Under the pieces are notes generated by a model, which was not told the DNA's origin, did not search any database, and worked only from the letters and a program-made list of their open reading frames with translations. A program made the position numbers and the translations under genes. Source: Massilia sp. PAMC28688 (GTDB lineage: Bacteria > Pseudomonadota > Gammaproteobacteria > Burkholderiales > Burkholderiaceae_D). From it: a DNA stretch of 64,000 nt. The DNA lies in NCBI RefSeq assembly GCF_019443445.1, contig NZ_CP080378.1, positions 372,001-436,000 on the forward strand, in the 5' to 3' direction. Positions within the stretch are counted from its first letter, which is position 1. Every line of letters begins with the position of its first letter. Below, one piece after another: positions 44,042-52,817 of this stretch.

Positions 44042-46102
44042 TTACTGCCGGATGTCGCCGGCCGGAAGCGCCTGCCCCTTGAGCGGCGAATCGGGCGTGG
44101 CAATTGGCGTGACGATGGCGCCCTTTTCGGGCGACGTGACCGGGATCGGCTGGGCCGGGCCGGGCGCGGTCACGGGCGCCGCGGCCGGCAGCGCCGGCAC
44201 GGGCGGTACTGGCTGCAGCGGCATCTGCGGCGCCGGCATCTGCGGCTGCTGCATTGGCTGATTCTGCGGCACTCCCGGCGGCAGCTGGCCCGGGTTTGGC
44301 GGCAGCACGACCGGCGCACGCACGGCGGTGTCGGGGCGGCGCCGGAAGCTCGATTCGGTACCGGCATTAAACTCCGAGGCCGCCGCGGACGGCCGCTGGA
44401 TATTGCGGATCAGGTGCGGCGTAATCGACAGCACGATCTCGGTCTTGTCGTTGGTGTCGCGCTGCGACCCGAACAGGCGGCCCAGGATCGGGATGTCGCC
44501 CAGCAGCGGGATCTTGTTGCCGCTCTCGCGATCTTCGTTGTTGATCAGGCCTGCCAGCACCTGGTTCTCGCCATCTTTCAGTTGCAGCATGGTGCTGGCC
44601 TCGCGGGTGCCGATCTGGTACGCCGTGGTGCCGGACTTGGTGGTGGTGGAGCCGACCAGGTTACTGACCTGCAGCGAAATGCGGATCGCAATCTCGTTGT
44701 TGAGGTAAATGGTCGGTTCCACGTTCAGCGTCAGGCCCACGTCCAGGTAAGTCACCGATTCGGAAGCGAAACCGTTGGCCCCCGGCGAAATGGTGGTGGT
44801 CACGTTGGGCACCTTGTCGCCGATGACGACCTTGGCCTTTTCCCGGTTGCGCACCCGGATGCGCGGGTTGGCCAGGGTGTTGGAGTCGCCATCGATCTTG
44901 TTGGCGTTGGCAGTGGCCGACAGGCCCGAAATGCCAATGTCATTGCGGGTCAGGCGGCGCAGCTGGTCAAGCGTGATGGGGCCACCATCGGCGCTGCCAT
45001 CGGCCGATTTGCCGCCCACCAGCGGCGTCAGCGTCACGCTGCTGGGCCAGGCGATACCCAGTTCCACCAGGCGGCTGCGCTTGATTTCCAGGATTTCCAC
45101 TTCCAGCATCACTTCCGGCTCGGCCACGTCCTGCAGGGCCACCAGCTTGGCGGCCAGCTTGATCGCATCCGGATTGTCGCGCACGATCACCAGATTGAGC
45201 TTTTCGTCCACCACCACGTCGCGCGACTTGAGGATGGTCTTGAGCGTATTGCCCACTGTCTTGGCGTCGGCGTTGGCGAGGAAGAAGGTCTTGATCGTCG
45301 TTTCCTGGTATTCGCGCAGCTTGCTCACGACATTGGGGTAGACCAGGATGGTATTGCCGTCCATGACCTGCTGCTCGAGCTGGTTGGTCACCAGCAGGAA
45401 ATGGACCGCCGCTTCCACGGTGCTGTTCTTCAAAAAGATCGAGGTCCGCTGATCGGTCTTGACGTCCTTGTCGAACAAGAAGTTCAGGCCAGAGCGGCGC
45501 GACACCACTTCAAACACCTGCTTGAGCGGGGCATCGCGAAACTCCAGGCTGATGGGCTGGCGGTAGGCGGCGGACAGGCCCGTTTCGGCGGCCGGGGTGC
45601 TGGTCTTGTCGGTAATTTCCAGCATGAGCTGGCGCGCCGGCTCGTGGCCGGGGCGCTCGGTCAGGATCGACTGCACGCGGCTGCGCGCCAGTTCCATGTC
45701 ACCGCTGTTGAAGGCATTCTGCGCTTCGCCCAAAACGCGGCTGTGGCGCAGGTCCGCTTCGAGGGCGCGCAGGCCCTGGCGCGCGCGCTCGTTGGCCGGG
45801 TCGATGGCGAGCACGCGCCGGTAATCCTGCTGCGCCATGTCGGCTCTGCCGGCGGCCAGTGCACGCTCGGCCTGCTCCAGCAGGCGCGTGGCATTGCGGT
45901 CGCGCGTGGTCAGGTAGGCCGAGCGAAAGCGCGGATTGGTGGGCTCGGCCGCGATGGCTTGCTGGTACTTGACCAGGGCCGCCTCGATCTTGTCCTGGGC
46001 GGCCAGGTTGCGGCCTTCGTTGTACGCCATCTGGGCCGTGCAGCCGGACAGCAGGAGCGCGGCCAGTGGCAGGGCCAGGCGGCGGATCAGTTGACTAGGC
46101 AT
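44042..46102 (-). CDS. Secretin (GspD/PilQ/MshL type) lipoprotein
   Basis: The 686-residue outer-membrane channel protein has a lipoprotein signal (LALPLAALLLSGC, Cys21), then a TPR-like helical region (about 25-160; ALVKYQQAIAAEPTNPRFR), an STN/secretin N domain (SLEFRDAPLKQVFEVVSRRS), N-type ring domains (TFFLANADAKTVGNTLKTIL) and the secretin core (VMLEVEILEIKRSRLVELGI; VLAGLINNEDRESGNKIPLL; PLLGDIPILGRLFGS). A proline-rich tail follows. Domain plan and neighbours fit the MSHA/T4P or T2SS secretins. Confidence 0.92.
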   Translation of the reverse strand: MPSQLIRRLALPLAALLLSGCTAQMAYNEGRNLAAQDKIEAALVKYQQAIAAEPTNPRFRSAYLTTRDRNATRLLEQAERALAAGRADMAQQDYRRVLAIDPANERARQGLRALEADLRHSRVLGEAQNAFNSGDMELARSRVQSILTERPGHEPARQLMLEITDKTSTPAAETGLSAAYRQPISLEFRDAPLKQVFEVVSRRSGLNFLFDKDVKTDQRTSIFLKNSTVEAAVHFLLVTNQLEQQVMDGNTILVYPNVVSKLREYQETTIKTFFLANADAKTVGNTLKTILKSRDVVVDEKLNLVIVRDNPDAIKLAAKLVALQDVAEPEVMLEVEILEIKRSRLVELGIAWPSSVTLTPLVGGKSADGSADGGPITLDQLRRLTRNDIGISGLSATANANKIDGDSNTLANPRIRVRNREKAKVVIGDKVPNVTTTISPGANGFASESVTYLDVGLTLNVEPTIYLNNEIAIRISLQVSNLVGSTTTKSGTTAYQIGTREASTMLQLKDGENQVLAGLINNEDRESGNKIPLLGDIPILGRLFGSQRDTNDKTEIVLSITPHLIRNIQRPSAAASEFNAGTESSFRRRPDTAVRAPVVLPPNPGQLPPGVPQNQPMQQPQMPAPQMPLQPVPPVPALPAAAPVTAPGPAQPIPVTSPEKGAIVTPIATPDSPLKGQALPAGDIRQ

Positions 46103-46650
46103 CAGTCGAGTACTCCAATGTTGATCTGTTGAACCTGGTTCAGGGGCAGATAGGTAAGCTTCAGGATCGGTGGCGCGATGGCGTCCACACGGTAGGTGCC
46201 GTCGATGATCATCTTGTCTTTCACGATATAGGTCTGGTCGCCGCGCGCCAGGAACACTTCCCAGTTGCCTTGCGAGACAGCCTTGCCGATAAAGGTGAAC
46301 GGCAGTGGCGGGGCCTGGGGTGGCGGCGGCGGTGGCGGCGCCTCCTGCTTGGGCGGCGGTGGCGGCGGCGGCGTCCAGTCGCGCCGTCCAAAGACGTCGG
46401 CGCCCGAGCCCATGGCTTCATCGCTGTCGCCAATCAGGGTGGCGCGCGGGATCAGGCGCAGGATCGATGGCGCGGCCGCCTGGCCCCTGGCGGGCGCGGC
46501 CGATGCGGCAGGGGCGGTGGCACTGGCGGCGGCCGGCGCGGCGCGGCGCACCGGCTCGGCCACTTCGCTCTCGGGCGCATTGTCGCCAAACAGCACCAGG
46601 CCGGCGGCAAGCACCAGCGCGACCCCCATGGCGAGGTGGCGGGGGGTCAT
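46102..46650 (-). CDS. PilP/GspC-like inner-membrane component
   Basis: The 182-residue protein has an N-terminal membrane anchor (LAMGVALVLAAGLVLFG), an alanine/proline-rich linker with runs of Pro (around 92-112), and a C-terminal small beta domain (FTFIGKAVSQGNWEVFLARG; LKLTYLPLNQVQQINIGVL). This layout matches the linker protein between secretin and inner-membrane platform (PilP/GspC). The gene overlaps the secretin gene by one base (TGATG) and the upstream gene by ATGA. Confidence 0.75.
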   Translation of the reverse strand: MTPRHLAMGVALVLAAGLVLFGDNAPESEVAEPVRRAAPAAASATAPAASAAPARGQAAAPSILRLIPRATLIGDSDEAMGSGADVFGRRDWTPPPPPPPKQEAPPPPPPPQAPPLPFTFIGKAVSQGNWEVFLARGDQTYIVKDKMIIDGTYRVDAIAPPILKLTYLPLNQVQQINIGVLD

Positions 46651-47219
46651 CGCGCGCCCCCGCTGGTATCGGCCGCCATGAACAGGGTCAGGCGCAGGCG
46701 CGCTTCCACGGCCGGGTCGCCAATGGTCTCGCGCTTGAAGCTGATTTCGTCGAGCGAGGCGAAAGGAATGGCGGCCAGGGCCAGCATGCCAAACTGGAGC
46801 ACCTTGTCATAACTGCCCTTGACCGGCAGCGTCACCTGGTAGGTGTACAGGCCGGCGTTGCGTTCGTAGGCGCCCTTGTATTCGCCCTGGCTGAGCGCCA
46901 GGCCGGCCTTGTCGGCCAGCGCGAACAGGGTGCGCACCTGCTGTTCGGCGTGGCGCTTCTCGCCCAGCGTCTGGTAGAACAGGATCAGATTGTCGTTGGC
47001 GGTGACCGGGGCGGCAACGGCAGTGGCCACCGGCGGCATGGCCGCGGCGCGCATGGCCTGCCGATGGCGCTCGGCCTGCAGTTCGCCCTGCGGCAGCAGC
47101 CACACCAGCGCGGCGCCAGAGAGCAGCATCAGCAGCACGGCGCCGCACAGGACCGGGCCGAGCGCGGCCAGCGCCAGGCGCAGGCGCAGGCCAATGGCGG
47201 CCAGGCTGGTGTTGTTCAT
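46647..47219 (-). CDS. PilO/GspM-like inner-membrane protein
   Basis: The 190-residue protein has one N-terminal membrane helix (LGPVLCGAVLLMLLSGAALV), a coiled-coil start (GELQAERHRQAMRA), and a C-terminal ferredoxin-like domain (VRTLFALADKAGLALSQGEY; YTYQVTLPVKGSYDKVLQFG). This is the PilO plan. The start at 47219 overlaps the previous stop as ATGA. Confidence 0.75.
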   Translation of the reverse strand: MNNTSLAAIGLRLRLALAALGPVLCGAVLLMLLSGAALVWLLPQGELQAERHRQAMRAAAMPPVATAVAAPVTANDNLILFYQTLGEKRHAEQQVRTLFALADKAGLALSQGEYKGAYERNAGLYTYQVTLPVKGSYDKVLQFGMLALAAIPFASLDEISFKRETIGDPAVEARLRLTLFMAADTSGGAR

Positions 47220-47761
47220 GGCGCGCTCCATTCGGCTTCGATCTGAAAGCGGATGGGCCGGTTCGGATCCTGCTCATTGATTTCGTGGCGCGTGAGCGTC
47301 ACCGCAGAAAAGGTCTCCTGCTCCTTGAGCGCTTCGACGTAGGCGATCATGGTGTCGCTGGACTTCGCTTCGGCCGTGATCTTGATGCTGCGGCGGCGCG
47401 CATCCGGCTCCAGCGCCAGCATGGCAATGGTGGCCGGCGTGGCAGCGCCGATGGCGTCGTGCAGGGCGCGCCATGGCAGGTTGAGCTGCATGACGGCGGC
47501 ATTGACGGCGGCCGCCCGCGGCTCCGAAATGGCAACCGGCGCCACCACCACCGGGGCCGTCACGCGCACGCTGGCGCGCTCCAGTGCGGCGTGCTGCTGC
47601 GCCGCGTCCAGCTGCTGCTGCTCCCACAGGCGCCAGCCAAGCCAGGCCGCGGCCAGGGCAAGCAGCAGCGCCACGCTCAGCAAGACCCAGTCGCGCCTGC
47701 GCGTGCGGTACAGGATGCGCGCCAGGCTGGGTGGGGAAAAGTCGATCGGCATGGCTTTCAT
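47216..47761 (-). CDS. PilN-like inner-membrane protein
   Basis: The 181-residue protein starts MKAMPIDFSPPSLARILYRT; the cytoplasmic stretch before the membrane helix (DWVLLSVALLLALAAAWLGW) has the IDFxP pattern that PilN uses to bind PilM. A periplasmic domain follows (LNLPWRALHDAIGAATPATI, IKITAEAKSSDTMIAYVEAL). The start overlaps the stop of the PilM-like gene (ATGA). Confidence 0.8.
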   Translation of the reverse strand: MKAMPIDFSPPSLARILYRTRRRDWVLLSVALLLALAAAWLGWRLWEQQQLDAAQQHAALERASVRVTAPVVVAPVAISEPRAAAVNAAVMQLNLPWRALHDAIGAATPATIAMLALEPDARRRSIKITAEAKSSDTMIAYVEALKEQETFSAVTLTRHEINEQDPNRPIRFQIEAEWSAP

Positions 47762-48561
47762 GAGAGGATTCCGGTAGCGGCCAGGCGGGCGGCGGCGGAC
47801 AGCTGGCCGGGGGCCGGGCTGCCGAGCAGCACACAGGGCAAGGCGGCCGTGCTGTTGTTCCAGGTGGCCGGCGCCTGGCCGGAGACAAACAGGCGTGCCG
47901 GCGCGGCCATGTTCAGGCGCAGCGCTTCGCGCGCCACGTGCTGGCCGAGCCAGTCGGCGGGGGCGTGCTCCGGAATGGCGGCAGCGCGCAGGGCACGCAC
48001 CCGGCCACCTTCGAGCGCGCCGATGGTCAGCACCTGCGCCTGCACCAGGCCATACCAGGCGTCCGGCAAGATGGCCGAGCGCCAGCGGTTCCATCCGGCG
48101 ACAAACTGCGGCAGCACTTCGACGATGGTGGCGCGGCTGTCAAAGGCCGCCTGCTGGAGCAGCGCCAGCAGCTCGCGCGGCATGGCCGCAGCCAGAAATG
48201 GCGCGCCCGTGTCCCAGCCGGCCGAAAACGTCCACTGCCCCGCGCTCTCGCCATACAGGGACTGGAAGCGCAATGCGGCAGCCGCTTCCAGGTCGGCCAG
48301 GCGGGTGCTGCCCCGGGGCGGCGTGACCTGCCACATGCGCACCAGGTCATCGGCAAGCACCACCGACAGCGGCCAGCCGGCGCTGCCGAAGTCCGACAGC
48401 AGCTGGCGCGCGGCCGCGCCAATGGCGTCCATGCCGGTGCCGCCCAGCGCCACCTCGGCCACCACGTCGGCGCGCGGGCTGCCCCAGCGGCTTACCTTCA
48501 GCAGCGCCACATCGTAGGGTGAAACGCCCAGGCGCAGGCTTTGTCCGAAACGTTTACGCAT
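47758..48561 (-). CDS. PilM/MshI-like cytoplasmic component (short form)
   Basis: The 267-residue protein reads as a short PilM/GspL-cytoplasmic-type actin-fold protein: LRLGVSPYDVALLKVSR, GWPLSVVLADDLVRMWQVTP, AAALRFQSLYG, AAMPRELLALLQQAA. It is shorter than PilM (about 350) and lacks a clear nucleotide-binding signature. Its place between GspE and PilN supports the role. The first 8 bases overlap the gspE end. Confidence 0.7.
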   Translation of the reverse strand: MRKRFGQSLRLGVSPYDVALLKVSRWGSPRADVVAEVALGGTGMDAIGAAARQLLSDFGSAGWPLSVVLADDLVRMWQVTPPRGSTRLADLEAAAALRFQSLYGESAGQWTFSAGWDTGAPFLAAAMPRELLALLQQAAFDSRATIVEVLPQFVAGWNRWRSAILPDAWYGLVQAQVLTIGALEGGRVRALRAAAIPEHAPADWLGQHVAREALRLNMAAPARLFVSGQAPATWNNSTAALPCVLLGSPAPGQLSAAARLAATGILS

Positions 48562-50236
48562 GCAAGGTCACCCGCTTGATTTCCGTCAGTGTGGTGGCGC
48601 CGCGCCTGACCAGGTCGAGCGCGGCCAGGCGCAGGCTGCGGGTGCCATTGTCGTAGGCCGCCTGCTTGATCTGGCGGATCGGCGCCTTGTCCACGATCAG
48701 TTCGCGGATCTGGTCGTTCAGGGTCAGGATTTCGGCAATCGAGCGGCGCCCCTTGTAGCCGGTGCCGCGGCAGTCGCCGCAGCCCTTGCCTTCCATGAAA
48801 ATGAAGTCTTGCACGTCCTTGCGCTCCAGATTGACCGATGCCAGTTCGGCGTCGCCGGGCGTGTAGCGCGTGGCGCAATGCGGGCAATTGGTGCGCACCA
48901 GGCGCTGGGCCCAGATGCCGTTCAGGGCCGACACAAAAGCATAGGGGTCGATGCCCATGTGGGTGAAGCGGCCGAACACGTCGAACACGTTGTTGGCGTG
49001 GACCGTGGTCAGCACCAGGTGGCCGGTGAGCGCCGACTGCACCGCGATTTCGGCCGTTTCGCGGTCGCGGATCTCGCCCACCATGATCTTGTCCGGGTCG
49101 TGGCGCAGGATCGAGCGCAGTCCCTTGGCAAAGGTGAGGCCCTTTTTTTCATTGACCGGGATCTGCAGGATGCCCGGCAGCTGGTACTCCACCGGGTCTT
49201 CGATGGTGATGATCTTTTCGCGCCCGTTGTGGATTTCGGTCAGCGCCGCGTACAGCGTGGTGGTCTTGCCCGAACCGGTGGGGCCGGTCACCAGCAGCAT
49301 GCCATACGCTTCCTGGGCCAGGGTGCGCAGCGATACCAGCGAGGCCGCGTCAAAGCCCAGTGCTTCGAGCGTGAGCGAGCCGTAGGCTTCGATCATGGCA
49401 CGCTTGTCGAGGATACGGATGACCGCATCTTCGCCATGAATGCTCGGCATGATCGATACGCGCAGGTCGATCTCGCGCCCGCCCGACTCGACCCGGAAGC
49501 TGCCGTCCTGCGGCACGCGCCGTTCGGCGATATCGAGTTCGGCCAGCACCTTCAGGCGCGAGATGATGTGCTCCGCCACTTCGACGCCGTTGACGGAGGT
49601 GGCGTGATCGAGCACGCCGTCGACCCGGTACTTCACGGCCAGGCCGCCGGCGGTGCTCTCAAGGTGAATGTCGGAGGCGCCGGCCTTGAGTGCGTCGTAC
49701 AGGGTGGAGTTGACCAGCTTGACGGCAGGACTGGCCGCCTCGGAGACGGACGCAAACGAGAGCACGGCGGCGGTCTTGCCGTCGCGCCGCCCGTCGCCGG
49801 TGCCGGCCACCAGGGTGTCGACCGCGCGCGCCGACTCTTCCTGCTTGGACAGGTAGGCCTGGATGTCGGACTGCAGCGCCAGGCGCAATCGGAGCGGGCG
49901 GGCGGCGGTGGCGCGGGCCTGGGTTTCGAGCCAGGTCTGCAGGTCCACATTGAAGGGGTCGGCGATGACGCCGGTGAGCTGGTCGTCGGCGCCGCGCAGC
50001 AAGACGCAGTGGCGGGCCAGGGCCTGGGCCAGCGGCAACAGGTCAAAGGCGGGCGCCTGGCCGAACATCTCGGCCGTCTCCATGACCGACAGGCCAAAGG
50101 GCTGTGCCAGGTCGCGCACGATCTGGCGCGCATCGAGGCCGGAGATGGCTTCCAGTTCCGCCATCAGCGGACGCTGGCTGTGCAGGCTTTGCGCGCGGGC
50201 GCGGGCCAGCAGTGCAGCGTCAATCATGGTGCTCAA
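48554..50236 (-). CDS. gspE: Secretion/pilus assembly ATPase GspE/PulE family
   Basis: The 560-residue ATPase has an N-terminal MshEN-type domain (about 1-140), Walker A GPTGSGKTTTLYA, the Asp box TIEDPVEYQLPGI, Walker B KIMVGEIRDRETAEIA, the His box HLVLTTVHANN and a zinc-type CPHC...CGDC region. It powers pseudopilus or pilus assembly. The start is probably TTG at 50236, because GGAG lies 7 bases before it and TTGA overlaps the gspF stop; the ATG at 50227 is the alternative. Highly typical GspE. Confidence 0.93.
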   Translation of the reverse strand: MSTMIDAALLARARAQSLHSQRPLMAELEAISGLDARQIVRDLAQPFGLSVMETAEMFGQAPAFDLLPLAQALARHCVLLRGADDQLTGVIADPFNVDLQTWLETQARATAARPLRLRLALQSDIQAYLSKQEESARAVDTLVAGTGDGRRDGKTAAVLSFASVSEAASPAVKLVNSTLYDALKAGASDIHLESTAGGLAVKYRVDGVLDHATSVNGVEVAEHIISRLKVLAELDIAERRVPQDGSFRVESGGREIDLRVSIMPSIHGEDAVIRILDKRAMIEAYGSLTLEALGFDAASLVSLRTLAQEAYGMLLVTGPTGSGKTTTLYAALTEIHNGREKIITIEDPVEYQLPGILQIPVNEKKGLTFAKGLRSILRHDPDKIMVGEIRDRETAEIAVQSALTGHLVLTTVHANNVFDVFGRFTHMGIDPYAFVSALNGIWAQRLVRTNCPHCATRYTPGDAELASVNLERKDVQDFIFMEGKGCGDCRGTGYKGRRSIAEILTLNDQIRELIVDKAPIRQIKQAAYDNGTRSLRLAALDLVRRGATTLTEIKRVTLHA

Positions 50237-51420
50237 GACATGTCTCCGGCGAGGTCGAAAATGGGCATATACAGAAGCACCACGATGGCGCCCACCACCA
50301 GGCCGATGGCGGCCATCAGGAGCGGCTCGAAGGTGCGGGTGAAACGGTCGATCCAGCGGCTGATTTCGCCGTCGTAAAACGCGGCCGACTGGGTCAGCAT
50401 GGGCCCCATGTCGCCGGTGCGCTCGCCCACGCGCAGCATGCGCAGCGAAATCGGGGTGGTCAGGCGGTTTACTTCAAAGGCGTGCGAGAGCGGCTCGCCC
50501 GCTTCAATGGCCTGGCGGGCCAGCACCAGGCTGGCGCGCATATTGGCCGACACCATGCCCTGCACGGTTTCAATCGCGTGCACGATGGTGATGCCGCCTT
50601 CACTGAGCATGCCGAGCGTGAGGTACAGGCGTGACAGTTCATAGATGCGAATGCGCTCGCCAATGCCGGGCAGGCGTGCCAGCAGCCGCGCCAGGCCGCC
50701 CTCGCGCGTCATGCGCCGCCACAGCGCCACCATCAGCACCGCCAGCACGGCAAGGCCGGCCAGCAGCAGGCCGGTGTGCTGCGTCACCACCTGGCCCCAG
50801 GCCAGCATCATGCGCGACATCCACGGCAGTTCGCGCCCGGCGCCCTGGTACACGGCGGCGAATTTCGGCACCACATAGGTGATCAGGAACAGGCTCACGC
50901 TGGCGCCCACGGTGAGCAGGATGACGGGATAAATGGCGGCGCTGACGATCTTGGCGCGCACGGTGTCGATGCGCTGCTGGTAATCGATGTAGCGCGCCAG
51001 CGCGCGCGGCAAATCGCTGGTGCCTTCGGCCGCGCGCACGATGCCGATATACAGCGGTGGAAACAGGTCGGGCTGCTCGGCCAGCACGGAAGAGAAGCGC
51101 TTGCCTTCACGCAGGCCGCCCAGCAGGCGTTCGAGCACGCCGCGGGTGGCGGGACTGGCTTCCTTTTCCAGCAGCGCTTCGAGCGCTTCCACGATGCCCA
51201 GGCCTGCCGTGAGCAGCGCCAGCAGTTCCTGGCTGAACAGCACCAGCGACAGGCTGCGCCCGCGCCGCTTGCCCAGCGCGCCGCCGCCGACCGCTTCCAC
51301 ACTGCTCACGAACAGGCCGCGCGCTTCCACCTGGCGGCGCGCATCGGACTCGTCGAGCGCGTCAACGGTCATGCGCGTGATGGTGTGATCAGGCGCCAGG
51401 GTGCGAACGGCAAACTGCAT
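50233..51420 (-). CDS. gspF: Inner-membrane platform protein GspF/PilC family
   Basis: The 395-residue protein has the duplicated GspF domains: FSQELLALLTAGLGIVEALE in the first and LTLGMLSEGGITIVHAIETV in the second, each followed by membrane helices (SAAIYPVILLTVGASVSLFL; IGLVVGAIVVLLYMPIFDL). It is the central membrane platform for the ATPase. Its stop overlaps the gspE start by 4 bases. Confidence 0.93.
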   Translation of the reverse strand: MQFAVRTLAPDHTITRMTVDALDESDARRQVEARGLFVSSVEAVGGGALGKRRGRSLSLVLFSQELLALLTAGLGIVEALEALLEKEASPATRGVLERLLGGLREGKRFSSVLAEQPDLFPPLYIGIVRAAEGTSDLPRALARYIDYQQRIDTVRAKIVSAAIYPVILLTVGASVSLFLITYVVPKFAAVYQGAGRELPWMSRMMLAWGQVVTQHTGLLLAGLAVLAVLMVALWRRMTREGGLARLLARLPGIGERIRIYELSRLYLTLGMLSEGGITIVHAIETVQGMVSANMRASLVLARQAIEAGEPLSHAFEVNRLTTPISLRMLRVGERTGDMGPMLTQSAAFYDGEISRWIDRFTRTFEPLLMAAIGLVVGAIVVLLYMPIFDLAGDMS

Positions 51421-51454
51421 GGCTTACTGGCTCGGGGGCTTGAATGGGGCGGTC

Positions 51455-51895
51455 TTATTGCGACACGATGTCGGCATTTTCGCCGGTGCCGCCCGGCTGG
51501 CCATCCTTGCCATTGGAGACAATCTCGTATTCGGATTTGGTGCCGGGCGCGCGGTAGGCGTAGGGGTTGCCCCAGGGGTCCTGCGGCAGCGCCTTGGACA
51601 AATACGGCCCGGCCCATTTGGTGCCGGCCGTCGGCGGCGCGGCCATCAGCGCGGCCAGGCCCTCTTCGGTCGTGGGATAGCGGCCCACGTCCAGACGGTA
51701 GGCATCGAGCGACTTCTGGAACGCATCCATCTGGGTCTTGGCGACCGCCACTTCCGACTTGCCCACCTGGGACAGGTACTTGGGACCGACGTAGGCAGCA
51801 AGCAATCCAATGATCACGATAACGACCAATAATTCCAGCAGGGTGAAGCCGGCGCTGCGCCGGCGAACGATGCTGTGGGGCTGTGGTGCAAACAT
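51455..51895 (-). CDS. gspG: Major pseudopilin GspG
   Basis: The 146-residue protein has leader MFAPQPHSIVRRRSAG, then FTLLELLVVIVIIGLLAAYV with Glu+5. The GspG signatures follow: GPKYLSQVGKSEVAVAKTQM, LDAYRLDVGRYPTTEEGLAA and LPQDPWGNPYAYRAPGTKSE. The last is the calcium-binding region typical of T2SS GspG. It is the first gene of the eleven-gene operon; the promoter must lie between 51896 and 52011, but I could not place it. Prepilin peptidase is not encoded here. Confidence 0.95.
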   Translation of the reverse strand: MFAPQPHSIVRRRSAGFTLLELLVVIVIIGLLAAYVGPKYLSQVGKSEVAVAKTQMDAFQKSLDAYRLDVGRYPTTEEGLAALMAAPPTAGTKWAGPYLSKALPQDPWGNPYAYRAPGTKSEYEIVSNGKDGQPGGTGENADIVSQ

Positions 51896-52011
51896 CCGAA
51901 CGACTCCTCAAAGGCTCAATTTGGCGTGCAAGGCTACCATACCCGCTGCAATACCGACAACAACTCTTTGGCCTGGCGAATCAGTGGATGGACGCCATGG
52001 TGTTGCATGAT

Positions 52012-52791
52012 TTATTGCCCTTCAGAAAAGAGCCGCAAAGCGGTGCAGCGTGCCACCGCTTCGGTACGGTTGCGCACCCCGAGCACCTGGTAAATCCGGT
52101 GCAAATGGTTCTTCACGGTCAGGGCGCTCAATCCCAGCAGGCAGGCGATTTCCTCGTTGCGCTTGCCGGCGCGCAGCCAGTGCAGCACCTCGCTCTCGCG
52201 CGCGCTCAGGGGACGCAGGATGGCCTGCCCCGCCTCCCTGCGCGCAGTGACGGGCGCGCCTTGCGCCAGCCGCGCCAGGGCCAGGTGCAGGTGCGGCAGC
52301 AACAGCGTCAGGAAGTAGGCATGGCGCGGGCCGGGACGCATGGGCAAGCCGAACAGGGCAAAGACGGTGGCACCACCGGCCAGTTCTCCGCTGCCGTCGA
52401 TGAGCACATTGTCGAAGCCGCAGGCAGCGAGCTGCTGGTGCAGCGCCAGGATGGCGGGGGCCGGCGCGGCATCGTGCAGGTCGGCCAGGCAGGGCAAGGC
52501 CCCGGCGGCGCTGCAATGGCGGGCCAGCGCGACGGCCAGGCCCGTGTGCGGGTTGCACAGGCGCGCCAGCGCGGCGTCGTCGATCACGGTGCCGTGCAGG
52601 CACTCCAGGCGCTGCAACGCCTGGCCGGGGCCAAACTGCATGCACACGAGAAGCTGGTGCGGCAACAGGGCCTGCAGCTGGCCCTGGCTCCACAGGAAAA
52701 ACTGGTGCACATCGGCCACCTGCACGGCCGACTCGATGATGCGCAGCAGGTATTCCTGCTCGAGCGGGCTGAGGATGACGGGCTGGCTCAC
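52012..52791 (-). CDS. epsA: LuxR-family regulator of the EpsA (XrtB/PEP-CTERM-associated) type
   Basis: The 259-residue protein has an N-terminal EpsA-type domain (VADVHQFFLWSQGQLQALLP; LLVCMQFG) and a C-terminal LuxR helix-turn-helix (LSARESEVLHWLRAGKRNEE, LSALTVKNHLHRIYQVLG). EpsA regulators accompany exosortase B/EPS loci. The GTG at 52791 (VSQPVILSPLEQEYLL) is taken as start; the frame runs upstream to 52860 and would overlap the response-regulator gene by 43 bases. No clear ribosome-binding site supports either. The next gene upstream ends 26 bp away. Confidence 0.82.
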   Translation of the reverse strand: MSQPVILSPLEQEYLLRIIESAVQVADVHQFFLWSQGQLQALLPHQLLVCMQFGPGQALQRLECLHGTVIDDAALARLCNPHTGLAVALARHCSAAGALPCLADLHDAAPAPAILALHQQLAACGFDNVLIDGSGELAGGATVFALFGLPMRPGPRHAYFLTLLLPHLHLALARLAQGAPVTARREAGQAILRPLSARESEVLHWLRAGKRNEEIACLLGLSALTVKNHLHRIYQVLGVRNRTEAVARCTALRLFSEGQ

Positions 52792-52817
52792 GCTGGGACA
52801 GTGGCTGCGGCAAGCCG

